The notes under the pieces were generated by a model. The model saw only the letters and a program-made list of their open reading frames with translations. It did not search any database and had not been told where the DNA came from. Shown piece by piece: positions 16,598 to 24,779 of a stretch of 37,188 nucleotides of DNA (positions are counted from its first letter, which is position 1; each line of letters opens with the position of its first letter). This DNA is from a virus. A program made the position numbers and the translations under genes. The stretch lies in the IMG/VR virus record IMGVR_UViG_3300021956_000004, positions 1 through 37,188 of that record. The stretch is one strand, 5' to 3'.

Positions 16598-16620
16598 AAT
16601 GGGGGTTATTAGCCCCCATT
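16598..16620 (-). terminator. Stem-loop after surface-protein gene, probable (partial) terminator
   Basis: A perfect 8-bp stem (AATGGGGG / CCCCCATT) closes a 7-nt loop. On the minus strand it is followed by a run of five T that overlaps the stem end. It lies between the stop at 16624 and the gene starting at 16589, so it could lower transcription of tail genes relative to the coat gene. Confidence 0.7.
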
Positions 16621-16623
16621 AGT

Positions 16624-17034
16624 TTATTGATTGTGAATCAATGCAAAGTTTAAAACAACAGCTTCTGACAGCGAACCGCCAGAAATGTTGCGTAGTGTGA
16701 TGGATGCAGAGCCTGCGCTCAAACCAGACACCCAACAGTTGTATGCACCAGAAGTAGCGCCAGAACCCACATTCAAAATCAAAATGTCATTTGCGGAAAT
16801 GAAAGAGTTAGTCAATGTAAAAGTTACATTGGTAACACTTGCCAAAGCCGCGTTGTTCATCGTGATTTGACCAGCAGACTTGTTTAAAGTCACGCCAGTA
16901 GACTTGCTTGTGGCTTGCGTCACAGTGCCTTGTGCGTCAGTTGTATAGCCCAATTGCTCACCAGATAACACATATTGTGATCCGATAATGTCTTGGTCTG
17001 TAAAAGCAACACCGATTGGTTTTGTGTTTGACAT
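16624..17034 (-). CDS. Small virion surface or decoration-like protein
   Basis: A 136-residue protein. ATG 17034 is preferred over the longer frame to 17070 because AAGGAAT lies about 7 nt upstream and the longer version would run through a stem-loop. It is Ser/Thr/Gly/Asn-rich and apparently all-beta (VTNVTFTLTNSFISANDILIL). Small beta-rich proteins just after the coat gene are often decoration proteins; this is by position and composition only. Confidence 0.65.
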   Translation of the reverse strand: MSNTKPIGVAFTDQDIIGSQYVLSGEQLGYTTDAQGTVTQATSKSTGVTLNKSAGQITMNNAALASVTNVTFTLTNSFISANDILILNVGSGATSGAYNCWVSGLSAGSASITLRNISGGSLSEAVVLNFALIHNQ

Positions 17035-17048
17035 GTTTAATTCCTTAA

Positions 17049-17072
17049 AAATGGAGGCCGAAGCCCCCATTT
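17049..17072 (-). terminator. Stem-loop with TTCG loop, probable terminator
   Basis: On the minus strand AAATGGGGGC, TTCG, GCCTCCATTT forms a 10-bp stem with one mismatch and a stable UUCG-type tetraloop, followed by five T. It sits between two small structural genes and the next ribosome site follows at once, so it is likely an attenuating terminator or mRNA-stabilising hairpin. Confidence 0.72.
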
Positions 17073-17076
17073 AGGT

Positions 17077-17487
17077 TTAGGCCAAACGGTACAAAGACCA
17101 AGTGCCGTCACCAGTTTTAACTGCGCGGAACAAGCCAGTTGTGCCTGCGGTGGCGGCAACCGTTGCCAAACCAACCACAGTCCAACCTGTGCCAGCAGTC
17201 ATTGTGATAACGCCAGTGCTTGAACCGTTCACGTTACAAACGCTAAAGTCAAATGCACTATTGACCTTGGCACTAGAAACAGTTGCTTCCAAAGTTGCCA
17301 CTGCTGGCAAAGTGTAAGCAGATGCTGTCGTGCCAGGCGAACCCAACAAGATGCCAGAAGTGATCTGAGCAACAGTTAAGGTAGCGCCAGTAGTCGCTGT
17401 GGGAGGTGTAGGTTGAACGGTAAGATTAACTTCCGAAATATTGCCGTCACCAAGTTGGTAACCGCCTGCGCCATTAGGTAAAGCCAT
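17077..17487 (-). CDS. Small virion surface or decoration-like protein
   Basis: A 136-residue protein rich in Ala, Thr, Gly and Val with an all-beta look, directly downstream of the coat gene. TTTTTAAGGATATATATC precedes the ATG and contains an AAGGA site. The part ASAYTLPAVATLEATV ... FDFSVCNVNG recalls phage fibre and decoration modules. Role inferred from position. Confidence 0.65.
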   Translation of the reverse strand: MALPNGAGGYQLGDGNISEVNLTVQPTPPTATTGATLTVAQITSGILLGSPGTTASAYTLPAVATLEATVSSAKVNSAFDFSVCNVNGSSTGVITMTAGTGWTVVGLATVAATAGTTGLFRAVKTGDGTWSLYRLA

Positions 17488-17513
17488 GATATATATCCTT
17501 AAAAAGAGTTACG

Positions 17514-17538
17514 GAATGAAGCCCCCGAAAGGGCATTC
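17514..17538 (-). other. Stem-loop after coat gene
   Basis: GAATG plus GCCC pair with GGGC plus ATTC (a two-base AA bulge on one side) around a 6-nt loop. On the minus strand five T follow after an 8-nt gap. The form suits a weak terminator or a 3' stabiliser of the coat message. Confidence 0.5.
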
Positions 17539-17541
17539 AAT

Positions 17542-18750
17542 TTAGCCCCAAACGCGGCAAGCCATTTGTGGACGGATGGTGCTGTAGCCATACAGTACGT
17601 CAATACGGCAAGGCATACGGTCATTGTTGATGTCGTACTGGCGAACCACACGCAAAGAAATACCGTTGTGGACAGCACGAGCGGCCATGTCAACACCTTG
17701 TGGGAGCAACAAGTCAGCAGTAGCAAAGGTGATCGCATCCTTGTGGTAGACCAAGTTCTGTGCGTAAGCAGTAGAAGCTGAACCCAAGAAAGTAACAGCC
17801 TTGCTGTTTTGTGGCAATACATCCACAGTTGCCAATGCATGGTTAGCAGAGTACATAGGTGCAACAGTCACAGTCCAAGTACCAGACACAGCAGTAGCGT
17901 CAGCCAAAGCCACGAATTGGAACAATGAACCAGTAGTTTCACGAGTCTGTGGGTTAACTGCATAGCAAGAAGCGATAGTGAACACATCACCAGCCTTGAT
18001 GGTGGTAGTCACTGAGCCTTGTGTCAATGTCAGAGTAGAAGAACCCTCAGAGGTCACGGCAGCGCCAGTGGTGGTGGATGCAGAAGCATCGCGTGAACCA
18101 GTAGTGAACTGCTTGATAGACTGAGACATGTTGATCTCGTCAAAGCCCAACACGCCAGTACCCATCATGCCGTTCTTGAACTGCTTGCTGATAGTGTCGG
18201 TAGGATTGAACAGACCTTTCATGCCTTCAACCAAGCCAGCGTTAGCGGCGGGGTTCACTGTGGCGTAACGGGGTGACATCACTGCGGCGTTTTCGTTCAG
18301 TTTCTGTTGGGCTTGCAACAAGACCAAAGAGGTAGAAGGAGTGGTGCCAGGTGTGCCAACAGAGTTACCGATGGTCTTGAATGCATTAGCAACATCAGCA
18401 TCAATAGAAGATGCCAATTGGCTAATACGGGGCTTCAACACACGCTCTGCGAAGTCATCCAATTGCATGGTCAATTCAGCAGATGTGAAGTTGACACCGA
18501 TATGCTTTTGGCTTGCAACAGACAAGGTGGTGAATTGCTCGTTGTCATCTTGGACTTGGAGCGCTGCACCGTCAGTCACCAGAGCGCGGTCAGGTAAACG
18601 GATACGGAGAGTTGAACCGATCTTTGCACCTTCGACAGCGAAGCTATCGTCATACTGGCGGTTCACATTACGGGTGAGCACTAGGTTGTTCTCAAGAATT
18701 TCGAGAGCCTTTCTAGTGATCATGTCAATGGTTAAGATACTGTTAGACAT
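17542..18750 (-). CDS. Major capsid protein, P22 coat (gp5) family
   Basis: The 402-residue protein has the start (LTIDMITRKALEILENNLVLTRNVNRQYDDSFA) and later segments (IGSTLRIRLPDRALVTDGAALQ, VNFTSAELTMQLDDFAERVLKP, and a C-terminal VARQYDI-like VVRQYDINNDRMPCRIDVLYGY) of the P22-type coat family with HK97 fold. It forms the icosahedral shell. It is preceded by scaffold and portal genes as in P22. AAAGGAT before the ATG is a good ribosome site. The exclusion from the long Ig-like insert of P22 cannot be judged by eye. Confidence 0.92.
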   Translation of the reverse strand: MSNSILTIDMITRKALEILENNLVLTRNVNRQYDDSFAVEGAKIGSTLRIRLPDRALVTDGAALQVQDDNEQFTTLSVASQKHIGVNFTSAELTMQLDDFAERVLKPRISQLASSIDADVANAFKTIGNSVGTPGTTPSTSLVLLQAQQKLNENAAVMSPRYATVNPAANAGLVEGMKGLFNPTDTISKQFKNGMMGTGVLGFDEINMSQSIKQFTTGSRDASASTTTGAAVTSEGSSTLTLTQGSVTTTIKAGDVFTIASCYAVNPQTRETTGSLFQFVALADATAVSGTWTVTVAPMYSANHALATVDVLPQNSKAVTFLGSASTAYAQNLVYHKDAITFATADLLLPQGVDMAARAVHNGISLRVVRQYDINNDRMPCRIDVLYGYSTIRPQMACRVWG

Positions 18751-18773
18751 GGAAAAAATCCTTTAAAAATTGA

Positions 18774-19550
18774 TTAGCGGGTCTGCGCTTGCCACTTCTT
18801 CATCTGTCTTGCTCGTTCTGCTTCAATCCACTGCGAGTCCGTCATGGTCTTGGTAGACCTTGGGTCTGTAGTGTCATAAGCAGGCGATCCATTGGATCGA
18901 GCAGTGACAGGCGAAATAGGTGCTGGCGCTGACGTTGTTCTTTTGATCGGGGGGTTATCGACTAATTTAGCCTCAATTTTCCCAATCTCTTTAGCCTGTG
19001 CAAGCGTTGACATGCGTGAGATGCGATCCGCTTCTTTGGGGTTAGAACCGAGGTAGTAAGCTAACTCAGGACCAACATCAGAGAATTTGATCGTTTCAGC
19101 CATCACTTCTGTGATTGGAAGTTTTGGGTTGTACGCTACTTGTTCAAAGTCATCGTACTTACTCCGCGCTTCTTCTTCACGGTCATGGTAACTTTCAAGA
19201 ACTTCCGATCTTTGCTTTTCAGCCTCTCGCTGTGCGATTAGTTGTTGTGCTTTCTGAAGTGCTAATGCTTCCGCATAAGCCTCAGTAGACTCAAACTGAT
19301 CAAGAGATGCTACTGGCGCTGATCGCAGTGTCTGTTGTTCAGACTGACGCTGTGCCTGTTCTCGTTCCCACTTACGTTGCTCTCTTGCGAGGCGTTTGCC
19401 GATCGCAGCGTCTAACTCTTCTTGTGTGAAGGTCTTAGATACCACTTCTGGCGTTTCCGACACTTGAACTTCAGTCTCAGGGGTAGCCGTCACCTCAAGA
19501 GCTGGCGCGGAGTCAACTTCCGCTAGGTTTTGTTGGACTTCTTCAGTCAT
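18774..19550 (-). CDS. Scaffolding protein
   Basis: A 258-residue, Glu/Gln/Lys/Arg-rich, mostly helical protein with the segment TFTQEELDAAIGKRLAREQRKWERE (about 41-65), typical of phage capsid scaffolds of the P22 kind. The C-terminus is basic (RQMKKWQAQTR), suiting the helix-turn-helix coat-binding end of P22 gp8. It lies just before the coat gene. Hairpins at its ribosome site are listed separately. Confidence 0.82.
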   Translation of the reverse strand: MTEEVQQNLAEVDSAPALEVTATPETEVQVSETPEVVSKTFTQEELDAAIGKRLAREQRKWEREQAQRQSEQQTLRSAPVASLDQFESTEAYAEALALQKAQQLIAQREAEKQRSEVLESYHDREEEARSKYDDFEQVAYNPKLPITEVMAETIKFSDVGPELAYYLGSNPKEADRISRMSTLAQAKEIGKIEAKLVDNPPIKRTTSAPAPISPVTARSNGSPAYDTTDPRSTKTMTDSQWIEAERARQMKKWQAQTR

Positions 19551-19556
19551 TTCAAT

Positions 19557-19588
19557 GAATCCTTGGATTCCTCGGTGAACCTCACCGA
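19557..19588 (-). promoter_or_regulatory. Twin hairpins in the scaffold gene leader
   Basis: GAATCC-TT-GGATTC (19557-19570) and TCGGTGA-ACC-TCACCGA (19572-19588) are two adjacent perfect dyads. On the minus strand the first contains the AAGGA ribosome site of the scaffold gene, whose ATG is at 19550. They could form a translational switch. P22 scaffold is known to repress its own synthesis after transcription; a parallel here is inference. About 60 bases beyond (19589-19649) hold nothing I recognise. Confidence 0.5.
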
Positions 19589-19649
19589 TACGGTTTTTAC
19601 AAATGTATCAGATATTTAAATTAAATGCTAATTTCAATCTTTGTCAATG

Positions 19650-19832
19650 TTAATTTACTCCGCTTAATATAGGTTGTAAATTTAAGTCGGTATATGTTTT
19701 ATATACATCTGCTATTGCACCCTGTTCAAACAAACTATAAACATGGGTTTTAAATTCTTCTTTGCTTATTTGTGCATTTTCAAATGAACTTTTTAAAGTT
19801 TGTACTTGTGTTGCTAATTCTATTTGTGTCAT
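19650..19832 (-). CDS. Small helical late protein, unknown
   Basis: A 60-residue protein with no recognised motif, unlike its neighbours in having little Gly or Thr. It lies between a glycine-rich gene and the scaffold gene. The frame is AT-rich. Function unknown. Confidence 0.6.
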   Translation of the reverse strand: MTQIELATQVQTLKSSFENAQISKEEFKTHVYSLFEQGAIADVYKTYTDLNLQPILSGVN

Positions 19833-19850
19833 AAAAAATTATCCTATTTC

Positions 19851-20720
19851 TTACAGAATTATGGTTTGGTCTGCGCCTGTATAACTCAACACAATCCACG
19901 AACCGCCATTAACTCGATACACACACGCACCATTTCCACCTGCGGTTACGCCTCCCGCCGACAATCCTCCATTCCCACCTTTTCCCGTGTTAGCCTGATA
20001 CTGTGCATCGCCAGAATTTACTGCTGCACCACCAGCCCCCAAGAGACCATCATTTCCTACTGTATTTGTGGTTGATGTTGCTGTACCAACATAACTTGAC
20101 CCACCGCCTCCAGAACCACCAAAGTTTGGTGCAGGGCCTGTTAGACCAGCACCTCCACCTCCATAGTATCCTGCGCCTCCGCTTCCAGGTGTACCAGTCG
20201 CATTGTCTCCACCGCCATCAGGCCCACCGCCATAGACAGCACCTCCAGATGGGCCTAACGCACCTGCGCCACCTTGCAAAGCTGAACCAGCAGTTCCTAC
20301 ATTTGTTGTGCCTCCCGCCGCTCCACCTGCGCTTTGAGTGCCACCGAAACCATTAGTTCCAGTTCCATTTTTGCCTATTAATCCACCGCCACCCACGCCA
20401 GGGAATCCACTCCTTGCACCAGAAGAGCCAGCACCAGCAATTAGCAAAGCGTTTGCATGAGAAATTGATGTAAGAAATACTCCGCAGTAACCACCACCAC
20501 CACCAGCCCTACCACTAACGCCAGCAGAACCGCCAGCACCCACAACAACTTTTAATACCTGACTTACATTAAAAAACAATGTTCCCGCTACAAATCCACC
20601 GCTACCAGCACCATATCCATCTGCCGCAGCAGTTCCACCGCCACCGCCAGCCCATAGTTTAAATTCCACTGTGTATCCACTAGCGCCGCTAGTTAGCAAG
20701 GAGTTTTTAGCGGCAAACAT
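19851..20720 (-). CDS. Glycine-rich protein, possible receptor-binding adhesin
   Basis: This 289-residue protein is dominated by Gly runs (AGGGGG, GGGGYCGVF, VGGGGLIG, YYGGGGAG, GGSGGGGSSYVG) separated by short hydrophobic segments, with an N-terminal YTVEFKLWAGGGGG and an ALLIAGAGSSG segment. This matches glycine-rich phage domains. Comparable runs in T4-like gp38 adhesins form polyglycine type II helices at fibre tips. Its place between portal and scaffold genes is odd for an adhesin. It overlaps the neighbouring fibre-like gene by 1 nt. Confidence 0.7.
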   Translation of the reverse strand: MFAAKNSLLTSGASGYTVEFKLWAGGGGGTAAADGYGAGSGGFVAGTLFFNVSQVLKVVVGAGGSAGVSGRAGGGGGYCGVFLTSISHANALLIAGAGSSGARSGFPGVGGGGLIGKNGTGTNGFGGTQSAGGAAGGTTNVGTAGSALQGGAGALGPSGGAVYGGGPDGGGDNATGTPGSGGAGYYGGGGAGLTGPAPNFGGSGGGGSSYVGTATSTTNTVGNDGLLGAGGAAVNSGDAQYQANTGKGGNGGLSAGGVTAGGNGACVYRVNGGSWIVLSYTGADQTIIL

Positions 20721-21181
20721 TATGGGGTATACCCTTGGGCAATTGAACCGTACCAGTTTGTACCGTCAGCAATAAAAGTCAAAATGTCCATCTTGCCAGC
20801 AGTTGCTGTGATGGTTGGTGCGCCAGCCGTACCCCATTTAACCGAGGTAAATGTCGCTGTGCCGTTACCTGTGGTTGCTGCCTGTTTAAGTAGCAACACA
20901 AAAGATTTACCAGCCACATTTGCAGGCATTGTAAATGTGCAAGCTGTAGATGCTGTCAAAGTTGCAGTCTGCACCGTACCATTGGTCAATGCCAAAGTAG
21001 ATGCAGTAGTCACTGTGCCAATGGCAACAACTGCCTCAACATAATTGGTGACTGTTGGGTTGTTAAATAGTCCATTAGCGCTGACCTTAGTAGTTGTACC
21101 ACTTTGCACAATCGGCAATACCTCAGTACCCGCTAGGGGGACTGTTGCGCTCGGTAGAGCAGAGATTTTTGTATCAGCCAT
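20720..21181 (-). CDS. Fibre-like structural protein
   Basis: A 153-residue protein beginning ADTKISALPSATVPLAGTEVLPIVQSGTT, a start common in short phage fibre proteins. The C-terminal part (STACTFTMPANVAGKSFVLLLKQ ... FIADGTNWYGS) resembles the end of the protein at 13596. It probably pairs with the adjacent glycine-rich protein. Confidence 0.75.
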   Translation of the reverse strand: MADTKISALPSATVPLAGTEVLPIVQSGTTTKVSANGLFNNPTVTNYVEAVVAIGTVTTASTLALTNGTVQTATLTASTACTFTMPANVAGKSFVLLLKQAATTGNGTATFTSVKWGTAGAPTITATAGKMDILTFIADGTNWYGSIAQGYTP

Positions 21182-21184
21182 TTA

Positions 21185-21349
21185 TCACTCCAACAAAATT
21201 AGACCGCCATCCTCTTGCACGAGGTTGTCACCGATCTCAGTTAAAAGATTGCCCTGCACAGTTGCATCGGCATATCCAGACAAAAAGGAAATAATGCTTC
21301 CAATACCAATGGAAACACCGTTCCGAATAGGAATGCCAAAGTAACTCAT
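21185..21349 (-). CDS. 54-residue structural-cluster protein, unknown
   Basis: ATG 21349 overlaps the upstream stop by 4 nt (ATGA) and the frame runs 54 codons to TGA, filling the gap before the fibre-like gene. The product is Gly/Ile-rich at the start (FGIPIRNGVSIGIGSI) with an acidic hydrophobic end. Similar short proteins are found near phage fibres. Function unknown. Confidence 0.65.
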   Translation of the reverse strand: MSYFGIPIRNGVSIGIGSIISFLSGYADATVQGNLLTEIGDNLVQEDGGLILLE

Positions 21350-21648
21350 TGTGAGTTCATTGGTTTACAGTAAATCGTGCCACCAGTAGACACTTGAATC
21401 GCACTCACACGCCATTGACCGCTAACACTAGCGGGTACTTTAAATGGAATTGGTGTAAATGGTGGGATAGGAGTGCTAGATGTTGTGGCTGTTACGCCTT
21501 CACCAACTAACACATAGCAAGATTGGTCAGACCAAACTACCACGCCTTGAGCGCCAGCAGGCCAAGTACCAGTGCTTCCAGCAGTGCCAGTGTAAGTCAC
21601 AGACTTGGCTGGAAAATTACTATCTGCTAAAGGGTTTAAAAGTTCCAT
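21346..21648 (-). CDS. Small structural protein, unknown
   Basis: A 100-residue, Pro/Thr/Val-rich, apparently beta-strand protein (GTWPAGAQGVVVWSDQSCYVLVGEG). It is coupled to the small gene below. The sequence looks like a single-domain virion surface protein; there is no family I can name. Confidence 0.62.
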   Translation of the reverse strand: MELLNPLADSNFPAKSVTYTGTAGSTGTWPAGAQGVVVWSDQSCYVLVGEGVTATTSSTPIPPFTPIPFKVPASVSGQWRVSAIQVSTGGTIYCKPMNSQ

Positions 21649-21657
21649 GATGTGTCC

Positions 21658-22020
21658 TTATGCCAAGAATTTTAGTTTATACAATGTGCGGAGATAGATT
21701 TCAATGATATTGTCAATTAACTGTTGTAACGACATATCGGTCTTGTCCACCACTTCATATCGCGCATCTTCAATCTGTTTCAAAGAATCTTCCAAGAATT
21801 CTATGATGTTAGATGTTTTCTTTGCCGAATGCAAAGTGATTGGCCCAATTAGACCATGACGGCCTTGGTAGGACTCGGCAAAATCGTCCGCAGCGTCAAT
21901 GATGCGGTCATAAAAGATATTTAACGCTGTGTGCTTGCTGAAACTGCGAGTGTTCAGATGCACAGAATGCGCTACATCACGGGCTAGGAAAAGGATTCCT
22001 ATAAATTCATTGGCTTTCAT
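21658..22020 (-). CDS. DUF5856-like phage protein
   Basis: The 120-residue helical protein (FIGILFLARDVAHSVHLNTRSFSKHTALNIFYDRIIDAADDFAE in successive helices, then YQGRHGLI) matches my memory of DUF5856, a family encoded beside phage portal genes. Its helical pattern with conserved His and Glu resembles a ferritin- or Dps-like bundle, but no function is established. It overlaps the portal stop by 4 nt. Confidence 0.72.
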   Translation of the reverse strand: MKANEFIGILFLARDVAHSVHLNTRSFSKHTALNIFYDRIIDAADDFAESYQGRHGLIGPITLHSAKKTSNIIEFLEDSLKQIEDARYEVVDKTDMSLQQLIDNIIEIYLRTLYKLKFLA

Positions 22021-24224
22021 TGGGGCATTCCTTGTGGGGGCATCATCTCTGGTGGCATTTGGGGTTGCTGATATTCAGCAGATTCGGGCATCATTTCGTT
22101 CTGTTCACGGCCAGGCATCTCGCCCACCAAATCACCAGAAGTGATCATCCCATGAACCGTTCCCATGACAATATCTTGGATTTGCTCTGGTGACATACTG
22201 GCTTGAACGGCGGCAATACGCTTGGTTTCCGCTTCATAAGCCTTAACTTGAGCCTCAAAATCTTTGCGTTCTTGATCCTGCATTTCGATAGATTTACCAA
22301 CATTTTTAATCATGTTGTGCATGGCTTCCATCTCTTGACCCATAGCCTGCATTTGTTGCTGCGCGGCTTGCAATTCTGGATTGTCTTCGCCGTCTTGCAT
22401 TAGTTTAGGGTCAATAGTCTTAGCAAAACGTTTAGCCATTTCTTGAGCCCCTGGCCAATCCATGTTTTTAACAAACAGATCGCCGGCGACTTGCCACAGT
22501 TGTGGGTTGCCTTGCAGAAGTTGAGCCATTGCTTCCAATGCTTCTTGGCGTTTGGTGGCGTAGCCTGGGCCCGTAGTAGCGACCACATCGTACTTGCCGA
22601 CACCAGGGTTATAAACCTTCTCGATCACAATACCTTCTTGGTTCATAATCTTATTAACTGGTTGTGGCTGATCAGGGTTGATCTTGACCATTTTGGTCTC
22701 GCCATCTTCACCAATAATTCGGGCAATACGCTGGGTGTCGTAAATCTTAGGGATTAAGTCAATCAGCTGGCGCGCAATGTGGCGAACACCACGGGCAAGG
22801 TTGTCGCCGTAGTGGTAAGTGCCCACATCGCCTTCTCGTTGACGCGCAAGGATAGCTTTGCCTGAGCGCTCATTGCTTCCCATGCCCAAACTAGCGTTGT
22901 ACTGGCCAGTTGTGGACTTAATATCTTCAGATGCGCCAGCTTTTGCTTGCAGTAAGCCGCTTGAGGCCATTGGGGGTTGAGCTCTTTGAGGCAACGGCAA
23001 AATAGAACCTTGGCCGTCTGTTACATCGGGGTTTACCTCAAGGTAAGGCCAATTCGTGGTGTTGGCGGTCTTCCATTGGTTTTCATAACCTTCAAACTGA
23101 CCACCGTAACCAATGAATGGCGCTTTAGGAGCTAGGGCAAGCATCTCTGCTTCTTGGCTAACCCAGTAGTTGTACATGCGCTGTGCGTCTTTGGCGTTTC
23201 TCACCAAACCAGACACATACAAGCGTCCATCTACCTCAAATTCGTTGCCGACAATGCGGATAACGGGTATCCACTTGCCTGCCCACTCGCGTTGTTCAAG
23301 GATTTCGTAACCATTGATCTTGCAGTATTTGACTTTTGGACGGTCAGACTCGCGTGATTTGCTAGGTTTGCCAAAATGCTCTCTCAGCATCTTGTCTTCT
23401 GGTGTGCCAGCAAATGCGGTCTGGTTGCCAGGGTACAAATTCAACGTAGCGCGGTCAAAGTCAATGTAGTAGTAATCAGCGATGCGGATGGTGTCCTCAT
23501 TTAACCAATTACTGATGGATTGATCACCAACGCCCAATGATTGCAAAGTTGTAATGGGAGCAGCGTCTGGGTACATGCGCTCAAACTCTTCTTTGGTGAT
23601 GTCTTCGGTAATGAAGCACCACTTAGCGTCTGCGCCTGTTGGGTCTTGGATCGTTGGGTCCATGTAGACCGAGAAACTGTTACGAATACGCCCAATCTTG
23701 ATGTCTTGATCAAAGGTGTTGTCTTCGCAATACTCGGTCAACAGACGGATATAGCCTTCGCCATAAGCAACTTGGTTTTCACAAGCGGTGTCATAAGCAA
23801 CATCAGCGTCAGAGATGTACTCAATGTGGCGAATCATGCCATTGAAGATGTCTGCTACTTCAATGTCTGCGTTATCGTCTACGGGGATGACCTTCGCGCC
23901 AGGTCTATTCTGGCGTTGGTCATTTGTGACTTGGCGCACATGCTGTGGCAGTTTATTGATCGTCAGACAGGGACGGGCATTAATGGTTTGACCTTGTACA
24001 GCACCACGGGTGGCAAGTACATCGGCAGGCCATTGCCAGTGGTTGTCAGGTGAGCCAGCGTAGAACTTTAGGTCATCTGTCTCATCTTCACGGGATTCGA
24101 ATAGCGCGGAAACGGCTAAATCTAGCCTTGCTCTTGCTGTGGCCAAAACGTCGGAAGCGCTTTTCTTGGGTTTACCGCCTTCAGCTACTGCGCCAGCAGC
24201 CGCAATCCCTGTGTAATCTGCCAT
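22017..24224 (-). CDS. Portal protein, P22 gp1 family
   Basis: The 735-residue protein has the P22-type portal course: an N-terminal helical region (LFESREDETDDLKFYAGSPDNHWQW), the NDQRQNRPGAKVIPVDD segment, CENQVAYGEGYIRL, and a core with YWVSQEAEMLALAPKAPFIG and NERSGKAILARQREGD. A long C-terminal helical barrel ends in a Pro/Met/Gln-rich tail. It forms the dodecameric channel at one vertex through which DNA is packaged and ejected. Length is close to that of P22 gp1 (725). Confidence 0.93.
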   Translation of the reverse strand: MADYTGIAAAGAVAEGGKPKKSASDVLATARARLDLAVSALFESREDETDDLKFYAGSPDNHWQWPADVLATRGAVQGQTINARPCLTINKLPQHVRQVTNDQRQNRPGAKVIPVDDNADIEVADIFNGMIRHIEYISDADVAYDTACENQVAYGEGYIRLLTEYCEDNTFDQDIKIGRIRNSFSVYMDPTIQDPTGADAKWCFITEDITKEEFERMYPDAAPITTLQSLGVGDQSISNWLNEDTIRIADYYYIDFDRATLNLYPGNQTAFAGTPEDKMLREHFGKPSKSRESDRPKVKYCKINGYEILEQREWAGKWIPVIRIVGNEFEVDGRLYVSGLVRNAKDAQRMYNYWVSQEAEMLALAPKAPFIGYGGQFEGYENQWKTANTTNWPYLEVNPDVTDGQGSILPLPQRAQPPMASSGLLQAKAGASEDIKSTTGQYNASLGMGSNERSGKAILARQREGDVGTYHYGDNLARGVRHIARQLIDLIPKIYDTQRIARIIGEDGETKMVKINPDQPQPVNKIMNQEGIVIEKVYNPGVGKYDVVATTGPGYATKRQEALEAMAQLLQGNPQLWQVAGDLFVKNMDWPGAQEMAKRFAKTIDPKLMQDGEDNPELQAAQQQMQAMGQEMEAMHNMIKNVGKSIEMQDQERKDFEAQVKAYEAETKRIAAVQASMSPEQIQDIVMGTVHGMITSGDLVGEMPGREQNEMMPESAEYQQPQMPPEMMPPQGMPQ

Positions 24225-24370
24225 TATTTTTTCTTCATTGGTTTAGATTGCGCCGCGCGTTTTTCGCTGTAGGCAATTGCCACGGCTTGCTTAACTGGTT
24301 TGCCAGCGGCAATCTCAGCTTTTACATTTTTGCGAAATGCTTCTTTGCTTGCAGATTTAACGAGTGGCAT
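24224..24370 (-). CDS. 48-residue basic protein upstream of portal
   Basis: ATG 24370 opens 48 codons ending in a TAATG overlap with the portal start. The product is Lys/Ala-rich (KEAFRKNV ... AGKPVKQAVAIAYSEKR ... KKK). This 'AGKPxKQAVAIAY' protein recurs next to terminase and portal genes in many phages; its function is unknown, perhaps DNA or head binding. Confidence 0.8.
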   Translation of the reverse strand: MPLVKSASKEAFRKNVKAEIAAGKPVKQAVAIAYSEKRAAQSKPMKKK

Positions 24371-24519
24371 TATTTGGCTTTCTTTGCTGTTTTAGCAGAT
24401 TCTTTAAATGCTTTAGCAGTTGGAGCGCCTTTTGCACCTACGGGACGCATCTTCTCTTTACTGCCCGCTGCGATACGCGCTTGTTTAGCATGAATATTTG
24501 CGTAGAGTCCTGGCTTCAT
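24370..24519 (-). CDS. 49-residue basic protein of terminase-portal region
   Basis: ATG 24519 opens 49 codons, ending in a TAATG overlap with the next gene. The sequence (GLYANIHAKQARIAAGSKEKMR ... AKGAPTAKAF ... AKTAKKAK) is a widely conserved small phage protein pattern. It is very basic and likely contacts nucleic acid or capsid. Function unknown. Confidence 0.82.
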   Translation of the reverse strand: MKPGLYANIHAKQARIAAGSKEKMRPVGAKGAPTAKAFKESAKTAKKAK

Positions 24520-24521
24520 AG

Positions 24522-24779
24522 TCAACACTTCCATCGTTTAAGAGCTGCCTTGGCGCGTTCGCCGTTCTTGGCATTGGCCGCTACAGCCCCCATTCTTGCA
24601 CAAAATGAATCTTTGCGACCTTGATCTGCTTTGGTTTTGGGGTTTGGTGCTGGCGCTTTTAAGTGTGAACCAGTCTCACGGTTGTATTTCTCGCGCCCTT
24701 TTTCTGTCAGACCTGCGCCCTTAGAAACGGGGAGTTTTTCGCCTCTGCCTACTGACAAAGACACGCCTTTTTTTGCCAT
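24522..24779 (-). CDS. DUF6321-like small basic protein
   Basis: An 85-residue protein with SVGRGEKLPVSKGAGLTEKG, YNRETGSHLKAP and the ending RKDSFCARMGAV ... ALKRWKC. I recall this pattern as DUF6321, found just after large terminase genes. Two Cys and many Lys/Arg suggest a nucleic-acid or head-assembly role, unproven. It starts 1 nt after the terminase stop on the minus strand. Confidence 0.8.
   Translation of the reverse strand: MAKKGVSLSVGRGEKLPVSKGAGLTEKGREKYNRETGSHLKAPAPNPKTKADQGRKDSFCARMGAVAANAKNGERAKAALKRWKC

Noticed and set aside
23541-24053. 170-codon plus-strand frame opposite the portal gene
   Set aside because: Shadow of the portal, which is securely identified on the other strand.
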